DNA of 64,000 nucleotides from Thermococcus thermotolerans. Lineage in GTDB: Archaea > Methanobacteriota_B > Thermococci > Thermococcales > Thermococcaceae. A program made the translations under genes and the position numbers. The notes beneath the pieces were generated by a model, which was not told where the DNA came from, did not search any database, and saw only the letters and a list, made by a program, of their open reading frames with translations. This document shows, piece after piece, positions 43,033 to 52,343 of this stretch (position 1 is its first letter; each line of letters begins with the position of its first letter). Location of the stretch: positions 930,001-994,000 of the forward strand of contig NZ_CP102602.1 of NCBI RefSeq assembly GCF_024707485.1. Reading direction: 5' to 3'.

Positions 43033-44322
43033 ATGAAGAAGGTTCTGTCCCTGATAATAGCGCTTTTGGCCGTGTCTGGACTGGTCTCAGCATGGCCGAC
43101 AAATGGTCCAACGATGGACGATCCGATGAACGTCCACCAGAGGCTGACATACAAAGCGATCGAGGCTGTCTATCAGGACAACCCGGCCCTCGGAAGCATA
43201 CTGATGCAGTACAAGGATCAGCTCCTTTACGGTGCGTACGACGAGGACTGGACCGGTGGGAGCATAGACATCGGGGGCAAGACGTACACCATACAGAGCC
43301 AGTACCACTTCCTTGACCCCATGGACCACGCCGAGCTGTTTACCGTGGCCCTCCTTGGAGATCCGGACACATCTGCGGCTGACATGGCCCAGAGGCTCTA
43401 TGAAAAGGCGGTACAGCTCTGGAAGCAGGGCGACAGGGCAGGAGCGATGTATTACCTCGGCAGGGCGCTCCACATAATCGAAGACCAGGGCATGCTCATA
43501 GGGCACCAGACGCCGCACCTCTTTGAAGACCTTGAGCAGGAGAAGTACGTTGAGAACGCCCACGACTTCGTTGAAAACCAAATCTCACCGACAGTTGCGG
43601 ATGACATTCTGAACAACCGCGTCCCGCTCGACCTAACCCCCATAAAGTGGTGGCAGATACCTCAGGAGAAGTCCAGATTTATCCAGGGCTACGACATATA
43701 CCTCACGGACAACGAGAACGGGCACATGAGCCTCTCCAACGGCGTCGCCTGGGCGTACGCCGATCTCGCTGCACACAACTCCTGGAGGTACATGCTATAT
43801 TCGACCGGGAAGGACATCAACCTCTGGAGCGAATGGGGGCACCTCGGAAGCTACTTCTGGACGAGAACCCTCAGGAAGGGAGACTGGAGTGTCCTCAAGC
43901 TTGAGTTCAAGGGTGCCAGCTCGATAACCATAGTCTTCAAGGATATAGACATGCAGAACGCCTACTTCAAGACCCTCGGCTACGTCGAGATATACGATAA
44001 GAACTGGAACCTCATCGCTCGCTATGACCAGGACCCGAACCCGCTCGTTGATACAAGGGTCACCGTTCCAGGGGATACGGTTTACATCTACACTCACGTT
44101 GACAGCACTGCCTGGCTTGACAGCGACGTGGACGGATGGGCGATAAGGAACATCGAGCTCCATGCGAACTTCGACGTTAACTCACCGAGCGGTTTCAGAA
44201 CCCTCGACGGCAGGGAGTACAGCAAGGTTCAGTGGGCGGTTTATGAGACCATGCAGTATGACATCAGACTGCTCGCCGGCCTTATGGAGAAGTTCTTCGA
44301 GGACGTTGGCGTCTCAGGCTGA
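43033..44322 (+). CDS. Secreted zinc-dependent phospholipase C-like enzyme
   Basis: A 429-residue secreted protein. The signal peptide ends near Ala20, leaving Trp21 as the mature N terminus, as in Bacillus cereus phospholipase C, where Trp1 binds zinc. The other ligands can be matched: His35, Asp70, His92, His147 and Asp151 ([10 protein letters not shown]), His158, His177 and Glu181 (AHDFVEN). The B. cereus enzyme cleaves phosphodiester bonds of phospholipid head groups. Residues of about 275-390 form a beta-rich insert ([16 protein letters not shown]) absent from the B. cereus enzyme. The target could be foreign ester lipids or archaeal ether-lipid head groups. ATG 43033 follows GAGGGGGAT; single gene. 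Confidence 0.82.
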   Translation: MKKVLSLIIALLAVSGLVSAWPTNGPTMDDPMNVHQRLTYKAIEAVYQDNPALGSILMQYKDQLLYGAYDEDWTGGSIDIGGKTYTIQSQYHFLDPMDHAELFTVALLGDPDTSAADMAQRLYEKAVQLWKQGDRAGAMYYLGRALHIIEDQGMLIGHQTPHLFEDLEQEKYVENAHDFVENQISPTVADDILNNRVPLDLTPIKWWQIPQEKSRFIQGYDIYLTDNENGHMSLSNGVAWAYADLAAHNSWRYMLYSTGKDINLWSEWGHLGSYFWTRTLRKGDWSVLKLEFKGASSITIVFKDIDMQNAYFKTLGYVEIYDKNWNLIARYDQDPNPLVDTRVTVPGDTVYIYTHVDSTAWLDSDVDGWAIRNIELHANFDVNSPSGFRTLDGREYSKVQWAVYETMQYDIRLLAGLMEKFFEDVGVSG

Positions 44323-44456
44323 TCCTTTTCCATTTCCTTATTTATGATTCAGCTATTGTCATGAGAACGTCTTTTTTGAGTATTCCCGGGCACAAAGCAT
44401 ATATTACCGGGGGCCTAAATTTCAACGAGCATTTTAAAGTTCAGAGGGTGATAAGT

Positions 44457-45797
44457 ATGGGTAAGCACTACATCCCTAACTCCGCAAGTAGGGAGGAGAT
44501 GCTGAAGGAAATTGGACTGTCCTCCATCGAAAGCCTGTTCTCGGATGTTCCCCAAGGGATGGTCAAAGAGTTCAATCTCCCCGAGGGAAAGAGCGAGTAC
44601 GAAGTCTTTCTTGAGCTCAGCGAAGCCCTCTCCAAGAATAAAACCATCCTTGAGATGCCCAGCTTCCTCGGTGCCGGAACCTATTTCCACTACATTCCGG
44701 CGCACGTCAAGTACCTAATAGAGAGGAGTGAGTTCCTTACGTCCTACACACCCTACCAGCCGGAGATAAGCCAGGGAATGCTCCAGGCGCTCTTTGAGTA
44801 CCAGAGCCTAATCGCGGAACTCGTCGGGCTACCAATAGTAAACGCCTCAATGTACGACTGGGGGACGGCTATGGCAGAGGCGGCTTTGATGAGCGCAAGG
44901 GTAACCCGGAAAAACAAGTTCGTGGTGCCGAAGCACCTCAGCCCGGAGAGGAAGAGAGTCCTCGAAACCTACGCCGCCGGCCCGGGCCTTGAGATAGTGG
45001 AGATACCCTGGGACGAAAACGGCCAGCTCGACCTTGAGAAGCTCAGGGAAGCAGTAGACGGAGCCGCCGGAGTGTACATCGAGGTTCCAAACTTCTTCGG
45101 CATACTTGAGGAAAACATCGAGGAAGTCGGGGAGATTGCCCACGAGGCAGGGGCGCTCTTCGTGGTGGGGGTTGACCCAACGATACTCGGGATTGTGGAG
45201 GCTCCCGGAGAGCTCGGTGCTGACATAGTCGTCGGAGAGGCCGCTTACTTCGGCAGCCCGATGAACTTTGGCGGACCGAGGGCCGGCATCTTTGCGACAA
45301 GGAACGACAGAAAGCTTATCCGTCAGATGCCCGGAAGGATAATCGGAATGACCAAGGACGCCGAGGGAAGGAGGGCCTTCGTCATGACGCTCCAGACGAG
45401 GGAGCAGCACATAAGGCGCGCAAAGGCCACCTCAAACATCTGTTCTAACGAAGCGTTGGTGGCGGTTGCAGCGGCGATACACCTCGCGACCCTTGGGCCG
45501 AAGGGCTTAACCGAACTCGGAGAGGTCATTCTCAAGAACACCGCATACCTCAAGAAGAGGCTTTCAGAGGTCGCTGAGATTCCCTTCGAGGGAATTAACT
45601 TCAAGGACGTTCTTGTGAGGTTCGAAAAGCCCTACAGGGAGATACACGAAGCCCTTCTTGAGAAGAACATCCACGGCGGCTACTACATAGGGGAGCGCTT
45701 CCCGGAGCTGGGAGAGAGCGCCCTCTTTGCCGCAACAGAAACGACGAGAAAAGAATGGGTCGATGCACTAATAGAGGCCCTCAAGGAGGTGGCCTGA
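44457..45797 (+). CDS. gcvPA: Glycine dehydrogenase (decarboxylating) subunit 1
   Basis: A 446-residue alpha subunit of the split P-protein of the glycine cleavage system, found in archaea and many Gram-positives. It pairs with GcvPB, encoded 1 bp later, to decarboxylate glycine and load aminomethyl on lipoyl-H-protein. Family segments seen are [36 protein letters not shown] and [13 protein letters not shown]. The PLP-binding lysine is in the other subunit. ATG 44457 follows GAGGGTGAT. The T- and H-protein genes are not in this window, so the system is split across the genome. Confidence 0.95.
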   Translation: MGKHYIPNSASREEMLKEIGLSSIESLFSDVPQGMVKEFNLPEGKSEYEVFLELSEALSKNKTILEMPSFLGAGTYFHYIPAHVKYLIERSEFLTSYTPYQPEISQGMLQALFEYQSLIAELVGLPIVNASMYDWGTAMAEAALMSARVTRKNKFVVPKHLSPERKRVLETYAAGPGLEIVEIPWDENGQLDLEKLREAVDGAAGVYIEVPNFFGILEENIEEVGEIAHEAGALFVVGVDPTILGIVEAPGELGADIVVGEAAYFGSPMNFGGPRAGIFATRNDRKLIRQMPGRIIGMTKDAEGRRAFVMTLQTREQHIRRAKATSNICSNEALVAVAAAIHLATLGPKGLTELGEVILKNTAYLKKRLSEVAEIPFEGINFKDVLVRFEKPYREIHEALLEKNIHGGYYIGERFPELGESALFAATETTRKEWVDALIEALKEVA

Positions 45798-47306
45798 ATG
45801 TTCCGCCAGGCTAAGTGGAGCGAACCGCTCATCTTCGAACTCTCCCGTGAGGGGAGAATAGGTTACACCATGCCAAAGCCGATTGAAGATGTGAGCGTCG
45901 AGATTCCCCAGAAGCTGAGAAGGAAGAGCCCCCTCAACCTTCCCCAGCTGAGCGAGCCAGAGGTCGTGAAGCACTACACGCGCCTGAGCGAGATGAACTA
46001 CGGCGTCGACAACGGCATCTACCCCCTCGGCTCGTGCACCATGAAGTACAACCCCAAGATAAACGAGGAGATAGCCGGCCACCCCGGAGTTGCCTACGTG
46101 CACCCCTACCAAGACGAGAGAACCGTCCAAGGAGCGCTAAGGATAATGTGGGAGCTTGAACAGTGGCTCAAGGAGATAACCGGAATGGACCGCTTCACCC
46201 TTCAGCCGGCCGCGGGAGCCAACGGCGAGTTCACCGGAGTCATGATAATCCGCGCCTACCACCTCGACAGGGGAGACACCCAGAGAACGGAGATGCTCGT
46301 GCCGGATTCCGCTCACGGAACGAATCCGGCCAGTGCAGCGATGGCGGGCTTCAAGGTCATTGAGATACCCTCCAACGAGAACGGAACCGTTGATCTTGAG
46401 GCTCTGGAGAACGCCGTGAGCGAAAGGACAGCGGGACTGATGCTGACCAACCCCAACACCCTCGGCATCTTCGAGGACGAGATACTTGAGATAGCGAAGA
46501 TAGTTCACAAGGCTGGTGGTCTGCTCTACTACGACGGTGCCAACCTCAACGCGGTTCTCGGAAAGGTCAGGCCGGGCGACATGGGCTTTGACGTGGTTCA
46601 CCTCAACCTCCACAAGACCTTCTCGACACCGCACGGCGGAGGCGGTCCTGGAAGCGGTCCCGTTGGAGTCAAGGACTTCCTGAAGGAATACCTGCCGGTT
46701 CCACTGGTGGGATACGACGAGGAGAACGACCGTTACTACCTTGACTACAACGTGCCCAAGAGCATAGGCAAGGTGAAGGAACTCTACGGCAACTTCGCGG
46801 TCATGGTTAGGGCCCTCACATACCTCAAGATAATGGGAAGGGACGGCCTTAAAGAGGTCAGCGAGATAGCCGTTCTCAATGCCAACTACCTCACCCAGAA
46901 GCTGAAGGGCACGCGCGGCTATGAGCTGCCCCACAAGGAGCTCAGGAAGCATGAGGTGGTGTTCAGCGCTGAGCCCATGAAGAAGGAAACGGGAGTTAAG
47001 GCCCTTGACGTGGCGAAGAGGCTCCTCGACTTCGGACTGCACGCTCCGACCATCTACTTCCCGCTGATAGTCCACGAGGCACTCATGATAGAGCCCACCG
47101 AGACTGTCAGCAAGGAGGAACTCGACGCGTACGTCGAGGCTCTGAAGAGGATAAGTGAGGAAGCCTACAGCAACCCGGAGGTCGTCAAGAACGCGCCCCA
47201 CAACACAGCGGTGAAGAGGGTGGACGACGTTCTGGCGGCAAAGAAGCCGATAATAACCTGGCGCATGTACAGAGAGCTGAAGGAGAAGGGAGAGGTCGAT
47301 ATCTAA
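45798..47306 (+). CDS. gcvPB: Glycine dehydrogenase (decarboxylating) subunit 2
   Basis: A 502-residue beta subunit of the split P-protein, carrying the PLP lysine in [20 protein letters not shown]. Other family segments are [33 protein letters not shown] and [14 protein letters not shown]. Its ATG directly follows the gcvPA TGA, so the two subunits are made together in fixed ratio. It takes part in glycine breakdown to CO2, ammonia and a C1 unit, or in the reverse synthesis. Confidence 0.96.
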   Translation: MFRQAKWSEPLIFELSREGRIGYTMPKPIEDVSVEIPQKLRRKSPLNLPQLSEPEVVKHYTRLSEMNYGVDNGIYPLGSCTMKYNPKINEEIAGHPGVAYVHPYQDERTVQGALRIMWELEQWLKEITGMDRFTLQPAAGANGEFTGVMIIRAYHLDRGDTQRTEMLVPDSAHGTNPASAAMAGFKVIEIPSNENGTVDLEALENAVSERTAGLMLTNPNTLGIFEDEILEIAKIVHKAGGLLYYDGANLNAVLGKVRPGDMGFDVVHLNLHKTFSTPHGGGGPGSGPVGVKDFLKEYLPVPLVGYDEENDRYYLDYNVPKSIGKVKELYGNFAVMVRALTYLKIMGRDGLKEVSEIAVLNANYLTQKLKGTRGYELPHKELRKHEVVFSAEPMKKETGVKALDVAKRLLDFGLHAPTIYFPLIVHEALMIEPTETVSKEELDAYVEALKRISEEAYSNPEVVKNAPHNTAVKRVDDVLAAKKPIITWRMYRELKEKGEVDI

Positions 47307-47410
47307 GGGACGCGGCCCGTATATCCCTTCTTAACAATTCTTTTCTGCCACTTTTTGATCACTATTATCCATATATGCACCAAAAAGTTAATAAAGACTC
47401 GCCCGGATCA

Positions 47411-47434
47411 ATATGTAATAGAAAAATTACATAT
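47411..47434. promoter_or_regulatory. Perfect 9-bp inverted repeat before the 102-residue gene
   Basis: ATATGTAAT-AGAAAA-ATTACATAT, immediately before the ribosome site GGGTGATG. A TATA-like TTAATAAAG near 47388 puts the transcription start inside the repeat, so it could be a repressor operator. Confidence 0.55.
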
Positions 47435-47445
47435 GGGTGATGAAG

Positions 47446-47754
47446 ATGGACAAAATCCTTGGGAAGTATGGGGCCGTCCATTATGAGGAGGTCATTGAGG
47501 AATATGAGGTGCCCGTGAGGGGGTTTCTCTTCAAAGACGGCCGGCTTGAGGGGGTGTACGTAAAAGGGGGAATCCTCCCGGTCACGGAGGAGCTTCCAAG
47601 GGACGTTCACGAGGATATCCTCAGGGGAAGGAGCGGCAAGAAGTTAATCGTGAGGGAAGTGAGGTACGCCGGAGCGGAAGTCCTTGAGGTCTACATCCAG
47701 GACGGTTACAGAACATGGCCGGTCTATGTAAGCCAGCTCCCAGACGATAGCTGA
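47446..47754 (+). CDS. Small protein of unknown function behind a palindromic operator
   Basis: A 102-residue soluble protein, mostly beta strands by appearance (VPVRGFLFKDGRLEGVYVKG, EVLEVYIQDGYRTWPVYVSQ), acidic at both ends, with no cysteine. I do not recognise it. ATG 47446 follows GGGTGATG. It is a single gene after gcvPB, with a perfect inverted repeat at its predicted transcription start, so it is likely under tight single-gene control. Confidence 0.62.
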   Translation: MDKILGKYGAVHYEEVIEEYEVPVRGFLFKDGRLEGVYVKGGILPVTEELPRDVHEDILRGRSGKKLIVREVRYAGAEVLEVYIQDGYRTWPVYVSQLPDDS

Positions 47755-47766
47755 AGAAGTGCAATG

Positions 47767-47843
47767 TGGAGCCCCGGGCGGGATTTGAACCCGCGACCGG
47801 CGGATTACAAGTCCGCCGCCCCGCCAGGCTAGGCTACCGGGGC
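47767..47843 (-). tRNA. tRNA-Thr (anticodon TGT)
   Basis: 77 nt with encoded CCA. The acceptor pairs GCCCCGG with CCGGGGC, the discriminator is U, the anticodon stem is GGCGGA/TCCGCC with loop CTTGTAA, and the T arm is GCGGGTTCAAATCCCGC. No intron. Confidence 0.95.
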
Positions 47844-47943
47844 ACGGTTTTATGAGGGCTGGCGTAGAATATAAAGTTTTCTCTCCAGCCCGGCATCACC
47901 GTAAGTTTTATAAATCCCCCCTGTATTCCCTACATTGGGTCGT

Positions 47944-48019
47944 GCCGCCGTAGCTTAGTCGGTAGAGCGCCGGACTGTTAATCCGGCGGTCCCCGGTTCG
48001 AGTCCGGGCGGCGGCGCCA
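47944..48019 (+). tRNA. tRNA-Asn (anticodon GTT)
   Basis: 76 nt with encoded CCA. The acceptor pairs GCCGCCG with CGGCGGC, the anticodon stem is CCGGA/TCCGG with loop CTGTTAA, and the T arm is CCCGGTTCGAGTCCGGG. A TATA-like TTTTATAAAT lies about 25-30 bp upstream. Confidence 0.95.
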
Positions 48020-48024
48020 TCCGT

Positions 48025-48102
48025 GGGCCCGTAGCTCAGCCTGGTCAGAGCGCGCGGCTCATAACCGCGTGGTCGGGGGTTCAAAGCCCCCCGGGCCCAC
48101 CA
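48025..48102 (+). tRNA. tRNA with CAT anticodon (elongator Met or Ile2)
   Basis: 78 nt with encoded CCA, 5 bp after tRNA-Asn and probably in the same transcript. The acceptor pairs GGGCCCG with CGGGCCC, the anticodon stem is CGCGG/CCGCG with loop CTCATAA, and the discriminator is A. It is not the initiator (which starts AGCGGG in archaea). Whether C34 is modified to read AUA (Ile2) or left for AUG (Met) cannot be seen. Confidence 0.85.
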
Positions 48103-48703
48103 TAAGAAACTCTTCTGGCAAAGTTTGTATTCATTCCTAGTCGAGCAAGTTTTTACGCGGGTTCATTTTGGGTTGCCCCTACATTGGATTCAATGCCGGT
48201 TTCCAGACCGCAATACCGGGCCAATTCTTGGAGTGTTAGAATGTTCCACAATTGGAGAGTTAGGTCTGACTAATGGCCCAGATAAGCCATAACAACTCCG
48301 TATTTTAGGTTTAAAGCCCCTATTTCCCTTCATTTTTTACAAAAAATCGACCAAATTTTGTCCATATTCTGGCTGAATACGACAGTAGATTTCACAAAAG
48401 AGAGCATTATGACAAAATTACCACGTAAATAATGTCAAAACTTCAACGGATTTTGGGCATTTGGCCATTTCCTGATGGGTTTGAACATCGAACCCGTGCC
48501 GAGCCTTTATAAGGCTTTCCCAGTAAAGGTGAACATAAAAGTGCATCAGCGTAGCTTTTCGGCATGGAAAACGGTTCTTAAACTTTTCGTAACCGATATA
48601 AACCCCTACGGGCGAGTTATCACTCGAAAAGCTTATATACCGAAACCCGCAGGTTGGAGGTAGTGATAATCGTTCTTAAAAAATGTTAAGGGGGCAATTC
48701 TCG
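48103..48703. other. Gene-free region between tRNAs and rpoH
   Basis: About 600 bp without a credible gene. The first 50 bp (GGCAAAGTTTGTATTC near 48117) resemble the tRNA-linked repeat family. The rest is AT-rich with scattered T runs. The end holds the rpoH promoter. A second TATA-like element (CGATATAAACC near 48595) lies about 40 bp upstream of it. Confidence 0.5.
48624..48639 (+). promoter_or_regulatory. BRE/TATA promoter of the RNA polymerase operon
   Basis: CGAAAAG followed by CTTATATA is a strong archaeal promoter. It predicts a start near 48663, about 40 nt before the rpoH GTG. Confidence 0.65.
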
Positions 48704-48952
48704 GTGGCGGCGAAAAAAGAATTTGATATATTCACTCACGAGCTGGTTCCTGAACACAGGATACTCAGCGAGGAGGAGAAAGAGGAACTCCTCAAGAAGT
48801 ACAGAATCCGCATTTCCCAGCTTCCGCAGATCAAGGCTTCAGACCCTGCTGTTGTTGCTCTCGGCGCAAAGCCCGGGGACGTTCTTGAGATCAAAAGGAA
48901 GAGCCCGACAGCGGGCTACTATTACTACTACCGTCTGGTGGTTGAGGACTGA
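48704..48952 (+). CDS. rpoH: DNA-directed RNA polymerase subunit H
   Basis: An 82-residue subunit matching the C-terminal domain of eukaryotic Rpb5. It sits at the DNA entry side of the polymerase. Typical segments are [34 protein letters not shown] and the C-terminal [13 protein letters not shown] 48704 has AGGGGG upstream and gives the usual length; a longer frame begins before the ribosome site. First gene of the RNA polymerase-ribosomal operon. Confidence 0.96.
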   Translation: MAAKKEFDIFTHELVPEHRILSEEEKEELLKKYRIRISQLPQIKASDPAVVALGAKPGDVLEIKRKSPTAGYYYYYRLVVED

Positions 48953-48969
48953 TTCTGCGAGGTGAGATT

Positions 48970-51900
48970 ATGGCATCGAGAGGACCGACCGTTGTGGATG
49001 TTACTCCTGACGACCTCTGGCTCGTTATGGAAGCGTACTGGAAGGAGAAAGGACTCGTCAGACAGCACCTTGACTCTTACAACGCCTTCATCGACTACGG
49101 GATGCAGAAGGTCATAGACGAGTTCGGTGGCATCAAGCCAGACATCCCCGATTTTGAGGTCAGGTTTGGAAAGGTTCGCCTCGGCGAGCCCGAATTCCAG
49201 GAAGCCCAGGGGCAGAGAAAGCCCCTCTACCCGATGGACGCGAGGATCAGAAATCTGACCTATTCTGCTCCGCTGTATCTTGAGCTCATCCCCGTCGTTA
49301 ACGGCATAGCCCAGGAAGCCGTTGAGGTGCGCATAGGTGAGCTCCCGATAATGCTCAAGTCCAAGGCGTGCAGGCTTTACGGCCTCAGCGACGAGGAGCT
49401 TATAAAACTCGGCGAGGACCCGAAAGATCCTGGAGGATACTTTATCATCAACGGTTCCGAGAGGGTCATCGTCTCTATCGAAGACCTCGCCCCGAACAAG
49501 ACCCTTGTTGAGAGGGACCAGAGACAGAACAGGGTGATAGCCAAGTGCTTCTCCTACAGGCACGGGTACAGGGCTCTAATCACCGTCGAGAGGAGAAAGG
49601 ACGGGATTCTCTACGTCAACATTCCAAACGTTCCCAGGCCGGTTAAATTCGTCTACGTCATGCGCGCTCTTGGTATTCTCAGCGATAAGGAGATAGTCGA
49701 GGCTGTGAGCGACGACCCGCGCATACAGCAGGTTCTCTTCGACAACCTTGAGGACGCGAGCGACATAACCAGCCAGGAGGACGCTCTCGACTACATAGGC
49801 AAGCTCGCCCTCCCAGGCCAGCCGAAGGAATACAGGCTCAGGAGGGCCCAGCACATCATAGACAACAACCTCCTGCCCCACATGGGCGTTGAAGAGAAGG
49901 ACAGGCGCGCCAAGGCATACTACCTCGGCATGATGGCCCTCAAGGTTCTGGAGCTCTCCCTCGGCCTCCGCGGTGAGGACGACAAGGACCACTACGCAAA
50001 CAAAAGGCTCAAGCTCGCTGGAGACCTCCTCAGGGATCTCTTTAGGGTGGCCTTCGGCCAGCTCGTTAAGGACATGCAGTATCAGATGACCAAGACCTAC
50101 CAGAGGAAGGGCGAGCGGTACACCTTCGAGAACATCCAGAGGTTTGTGAGAAACTCGATAAGACCCGACGTCCTCAGCGAGAGGATTGAGCACGCTTTAG
50201 CGACCGGCGCCTGGCCCGGTGGAAGAACAGGTGTGAGCCAGCTTCTCGACAGAACCAACTACATGTCAACCCTCTCTCACCTTAGGCGTGTTACCTCACC
50301 GCTTAGCAGGGACCAGCCCCACTTCGAGGCGCGTGACCTTCACGGTACCCACTGGGGCAGGATATGTCCCACCGAGACTCCAGAGGGTCCGAACTGTGGT
50401 CTCGTTAAGAACCTCGCCCTGATGGCCCAAATAACCACCGGAATCCCTGAGGAAGAGGCCAGGGAGTATCTCAACAGGCTCGGGGTTATTCCGATAGAGG
50501 AACAGAGGCCGAATCCAAACCTCTGGCGTGTCTACCTAAACGGTGTTCTCATCGGAACCGTTGAGGACGGAGAAAGCCTCGTGAACAGAATAAGAACCGA
50601 CAGGAGAAGCGGAAGGATAAGCGACGCAATCAACGTTGCCCTCTACCAGGACGAGGAGGTCAAGGAAATATACATAAACAGTGACGATGGCCGCGTTAGA
50701 AGGCCCCTCATCATAGTCGAAAACGGCCAGCCCAAGCTCACTAAGGAGCACATCGAGGGAATAAAGAACGGCACCCTAACCTGGAGCGACCTCGTCAAGA
50801 TGGGCGTCATCGAGTACCTCGACGCCGAAGAGGAGGAGAACGCCTACGTTGCAACCTGGCCGTGGGAAGTTACCGAGGAGCACACTCACCTTGAGCTCAT
50901 GCCCGCCGCGATACTCGGTATCCCCGCTTCACTCGTTCCGTATCCTGAGCACAACGCTGCTCCGCGTAACACCTACGGTGCCGGTATGGCCAAGCAGAGC
51001 CTCGGTCTCGGCTGGGCAAACTTCAGGATCCGCGTTGACACCCGCGGTCACCTCATGCACTACCCGCAGGTTCCGCTCGTCAACTCACGCATAATGAAGG
51101 CCGTCGGTTTTGAGGAGAGGCCGGCCGGTCAGAACTTCGTGGTGGCTGTGCTCAGCTACTCGGGATACAACATGGAAGATGCGGTTATCATGAACAAGGC
51201 CTCGATAGAGCGCGGTCTCGCTCGCTCAACCTTCTTCAGAACCTACGAGGCGGAGGAGAAGAGGTACCTCGGAGGTCAGACTGACCGCTTCGAGGTTCCC
51301 GACCCGACGATACAGGGCTATCTCGGCGAGAAGTACTACAGGCACCTCGATGAGGACGGCATAATCTTCCCGGAGTCAAAGGTCGAGGGGAAGGACGTCC
51401 TCGTTGGAAGGACCTCACCGCCGAGGTTCCTTGAGGAGCAGAGCGGTCTCGGTGGAATAATCCTCCAGGAGAGGCGTGAAACCAGCGTTGCCGTCAGGCC
51501 GAGCGAGAGGGGCATAGTGGACAAGGTCATCATCACCGAAACAGGTGACGGAACCAAGCTCGTCAAGATAACCGTGAGAGACCTGCGCATCCCCGAGTTC
51601 GGAGACAAGTTCGCATCAAGGCATGGACAGAAGGGCGTCATAGGCCTCATAGTCCCGCAGGAGGACATGCCCTGGACCGAGAGCGGTATCGTTCCCGACC
51701 TCATAGTCAACCCGCACGGTATCCCGAGCCGTATGACCGTCGGACAGCTCATTGAGGCCATAGGCGGAAAGGTTGCCTCGCTCAAGGGAAGGAGGGTTGA
51801 CGGCACAGCATTCATCGGCGAGCCCGAGGAGAGACTCAGGAAGGAGCTTGAGGAGCTTGGGTTCAAGCACAGCGGAAGGGAAGTCATGTACGACGGCATA

Positions 51901-52338
51901 ACCGGAAGAAGATTAGAGGCGGATATATTCGTTGGCGTCATCTACTACCAGAGGCTCCACCACATGGTCGCCGACAAGATGCACGCGCGCTCGAGAGGTC
52001 CGGTGCAGGTTCTCACCAAGCAGCCGACCGAGGGTAGGGCCAGGGAAGGTGGTCTCAGGTTCGGTGAGATGGAGCGTGACGTCCTCATCGGCCACGGTGC
52101 TGCGATGCTGCTCATTGAGCGTCTCCTTGAAGAGAGCGACAAGACCGAGGTATGGGTCTGCGAGAGCTGTGGACATCTGGCACTCGAAGACAAGCGCAGA
52201 GGAAAGGTCTACTGCCCGGTCTGCGGAGAGGAAGAGAAGATAAGCAAGGTTGAGATGAGCTACGCCTTCAAGTTGCTGCTGGACGAGCTGAAGGCGATGG
52301 GAATAAGGCCGTCTCTCAACATAGTTGATAGGGTGTGA
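48970..52338 (+). CDS. rpoB: DNA-directed RNA polymerase subunit B
   Basis: An 1122-residue, unsplit B subunit (bacterial beta/Rpb2), as in other Thermococcales. It forms one side of the active-site cleft. Visible segments are [28 protein letters not shown] and the C-terminal zinc site CESCGHL...CPVCGEEE, which holds the clamp. No intein interrupts the frame. ATG 48970 follows GAGGTGAG and lies 17 bp after rpoH. Confidence 0.98.
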   Translation: MASRGPTVVDVTPDDLWLVMEAYWKEKGLVRQHLDSYNAFIDYGMQKVIDEFGGIKPDIPDFEVRFGKVRLGEPEFQEAQGQRKPLYPMDARIRNLTYSAPLYLELIPVVNGIAQEAVEVRIGELPIMLKSKACRLYGLSDEELIKLGEDPKDPGGYFIINGSERVIVSIEDLAPNKTLVERDQRQNRVIAKCFSYRHGYRALITVERRKDGILYVNIPNVPRPVKFVYVMRALGILSDKEIVEAVSDDPRIQQVLFDNLEDASDITSQEDALDYIGKLALPGQPKEYRLRRAQHIIDNNLLPHMGVEEKDRRAKAYYLGMMALKVLELSLGLRGEDDKDHYANKRLKLAGDLLRDLFRVAFGQLVKDMQYQMTKTYQRKGERYTFENIQRFVRNSIRPDVLSERIEHALATGAWPGGRTGVSQLLDRTNYMSTLSHLRRVTSPLSRDQPHFEARDLHGTHWGRICPTETPEGPNCGLVKNLALMAQITTGIPEEEAREYLNRLGVIPIEEQRPNPNLWRVYLNGVLIGTVEDGESLVNRIRTDRRSGRISDAINVALYQDEEVKEIYINSDDGRVRRPLIIVENGQPKLTKEHIEGIKNGTLTWSDLVKMGVIEYLDAEEEENAYVATWPWEVTEEHTHLELMPAAILGIPASLVPYPEHNAAPRNTYGAGMAKQSLGLGWANFRIRVDTRGHLMHYPQVPLVNSRIMKAVGFEERPAGQNFVVAVLSYSGYNMEDAVIMNKASIERGLARSTFFRTYEAEEKRYLGGQTDRFEVPDPTIQGYLGEKYYRHLDEDGIIFPESKVEGKDVLVGRTSPPRFLEEQSGLGGIILQERRETSVAVRPSERGIVDKVIITETGDGTKLVKITVRDLRIPEFGDKFASRHGQKGVIGLIVPQEDMPWTESGIVPDLIVNPHGIPSRMTVGQLIEAIGGKVASLKGRRVDGTAFIGEPEERLRKELEELGFKHSGREVMYDGITGRRLEADIFVGVIYYQRLHHMVADKMHARSRGPVQVLTKQPTEGRAREGGLRFGEMERDVLIGHGAAMLLIERLLEESDKTEVWVCESCGHLALEDKRRGKVYCPVCGEEEKISKVEMSYAFKLLLDELKAMGIRPSLNIVDRV

Positions 52339-52343
52339 TCGCC

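Noticed and set aside
44323-44456. Glycine riboswitch before gcvPA
   Set aside because: The 134-bp gap lacks the paired aptamer pattern and holds ordinary TATA-like sequences.
48475-48663. A 62-codon frame upstream of rpoH
   Set aside because: It runs across the rpoH promoter and has no ribosome site or family resemblance.
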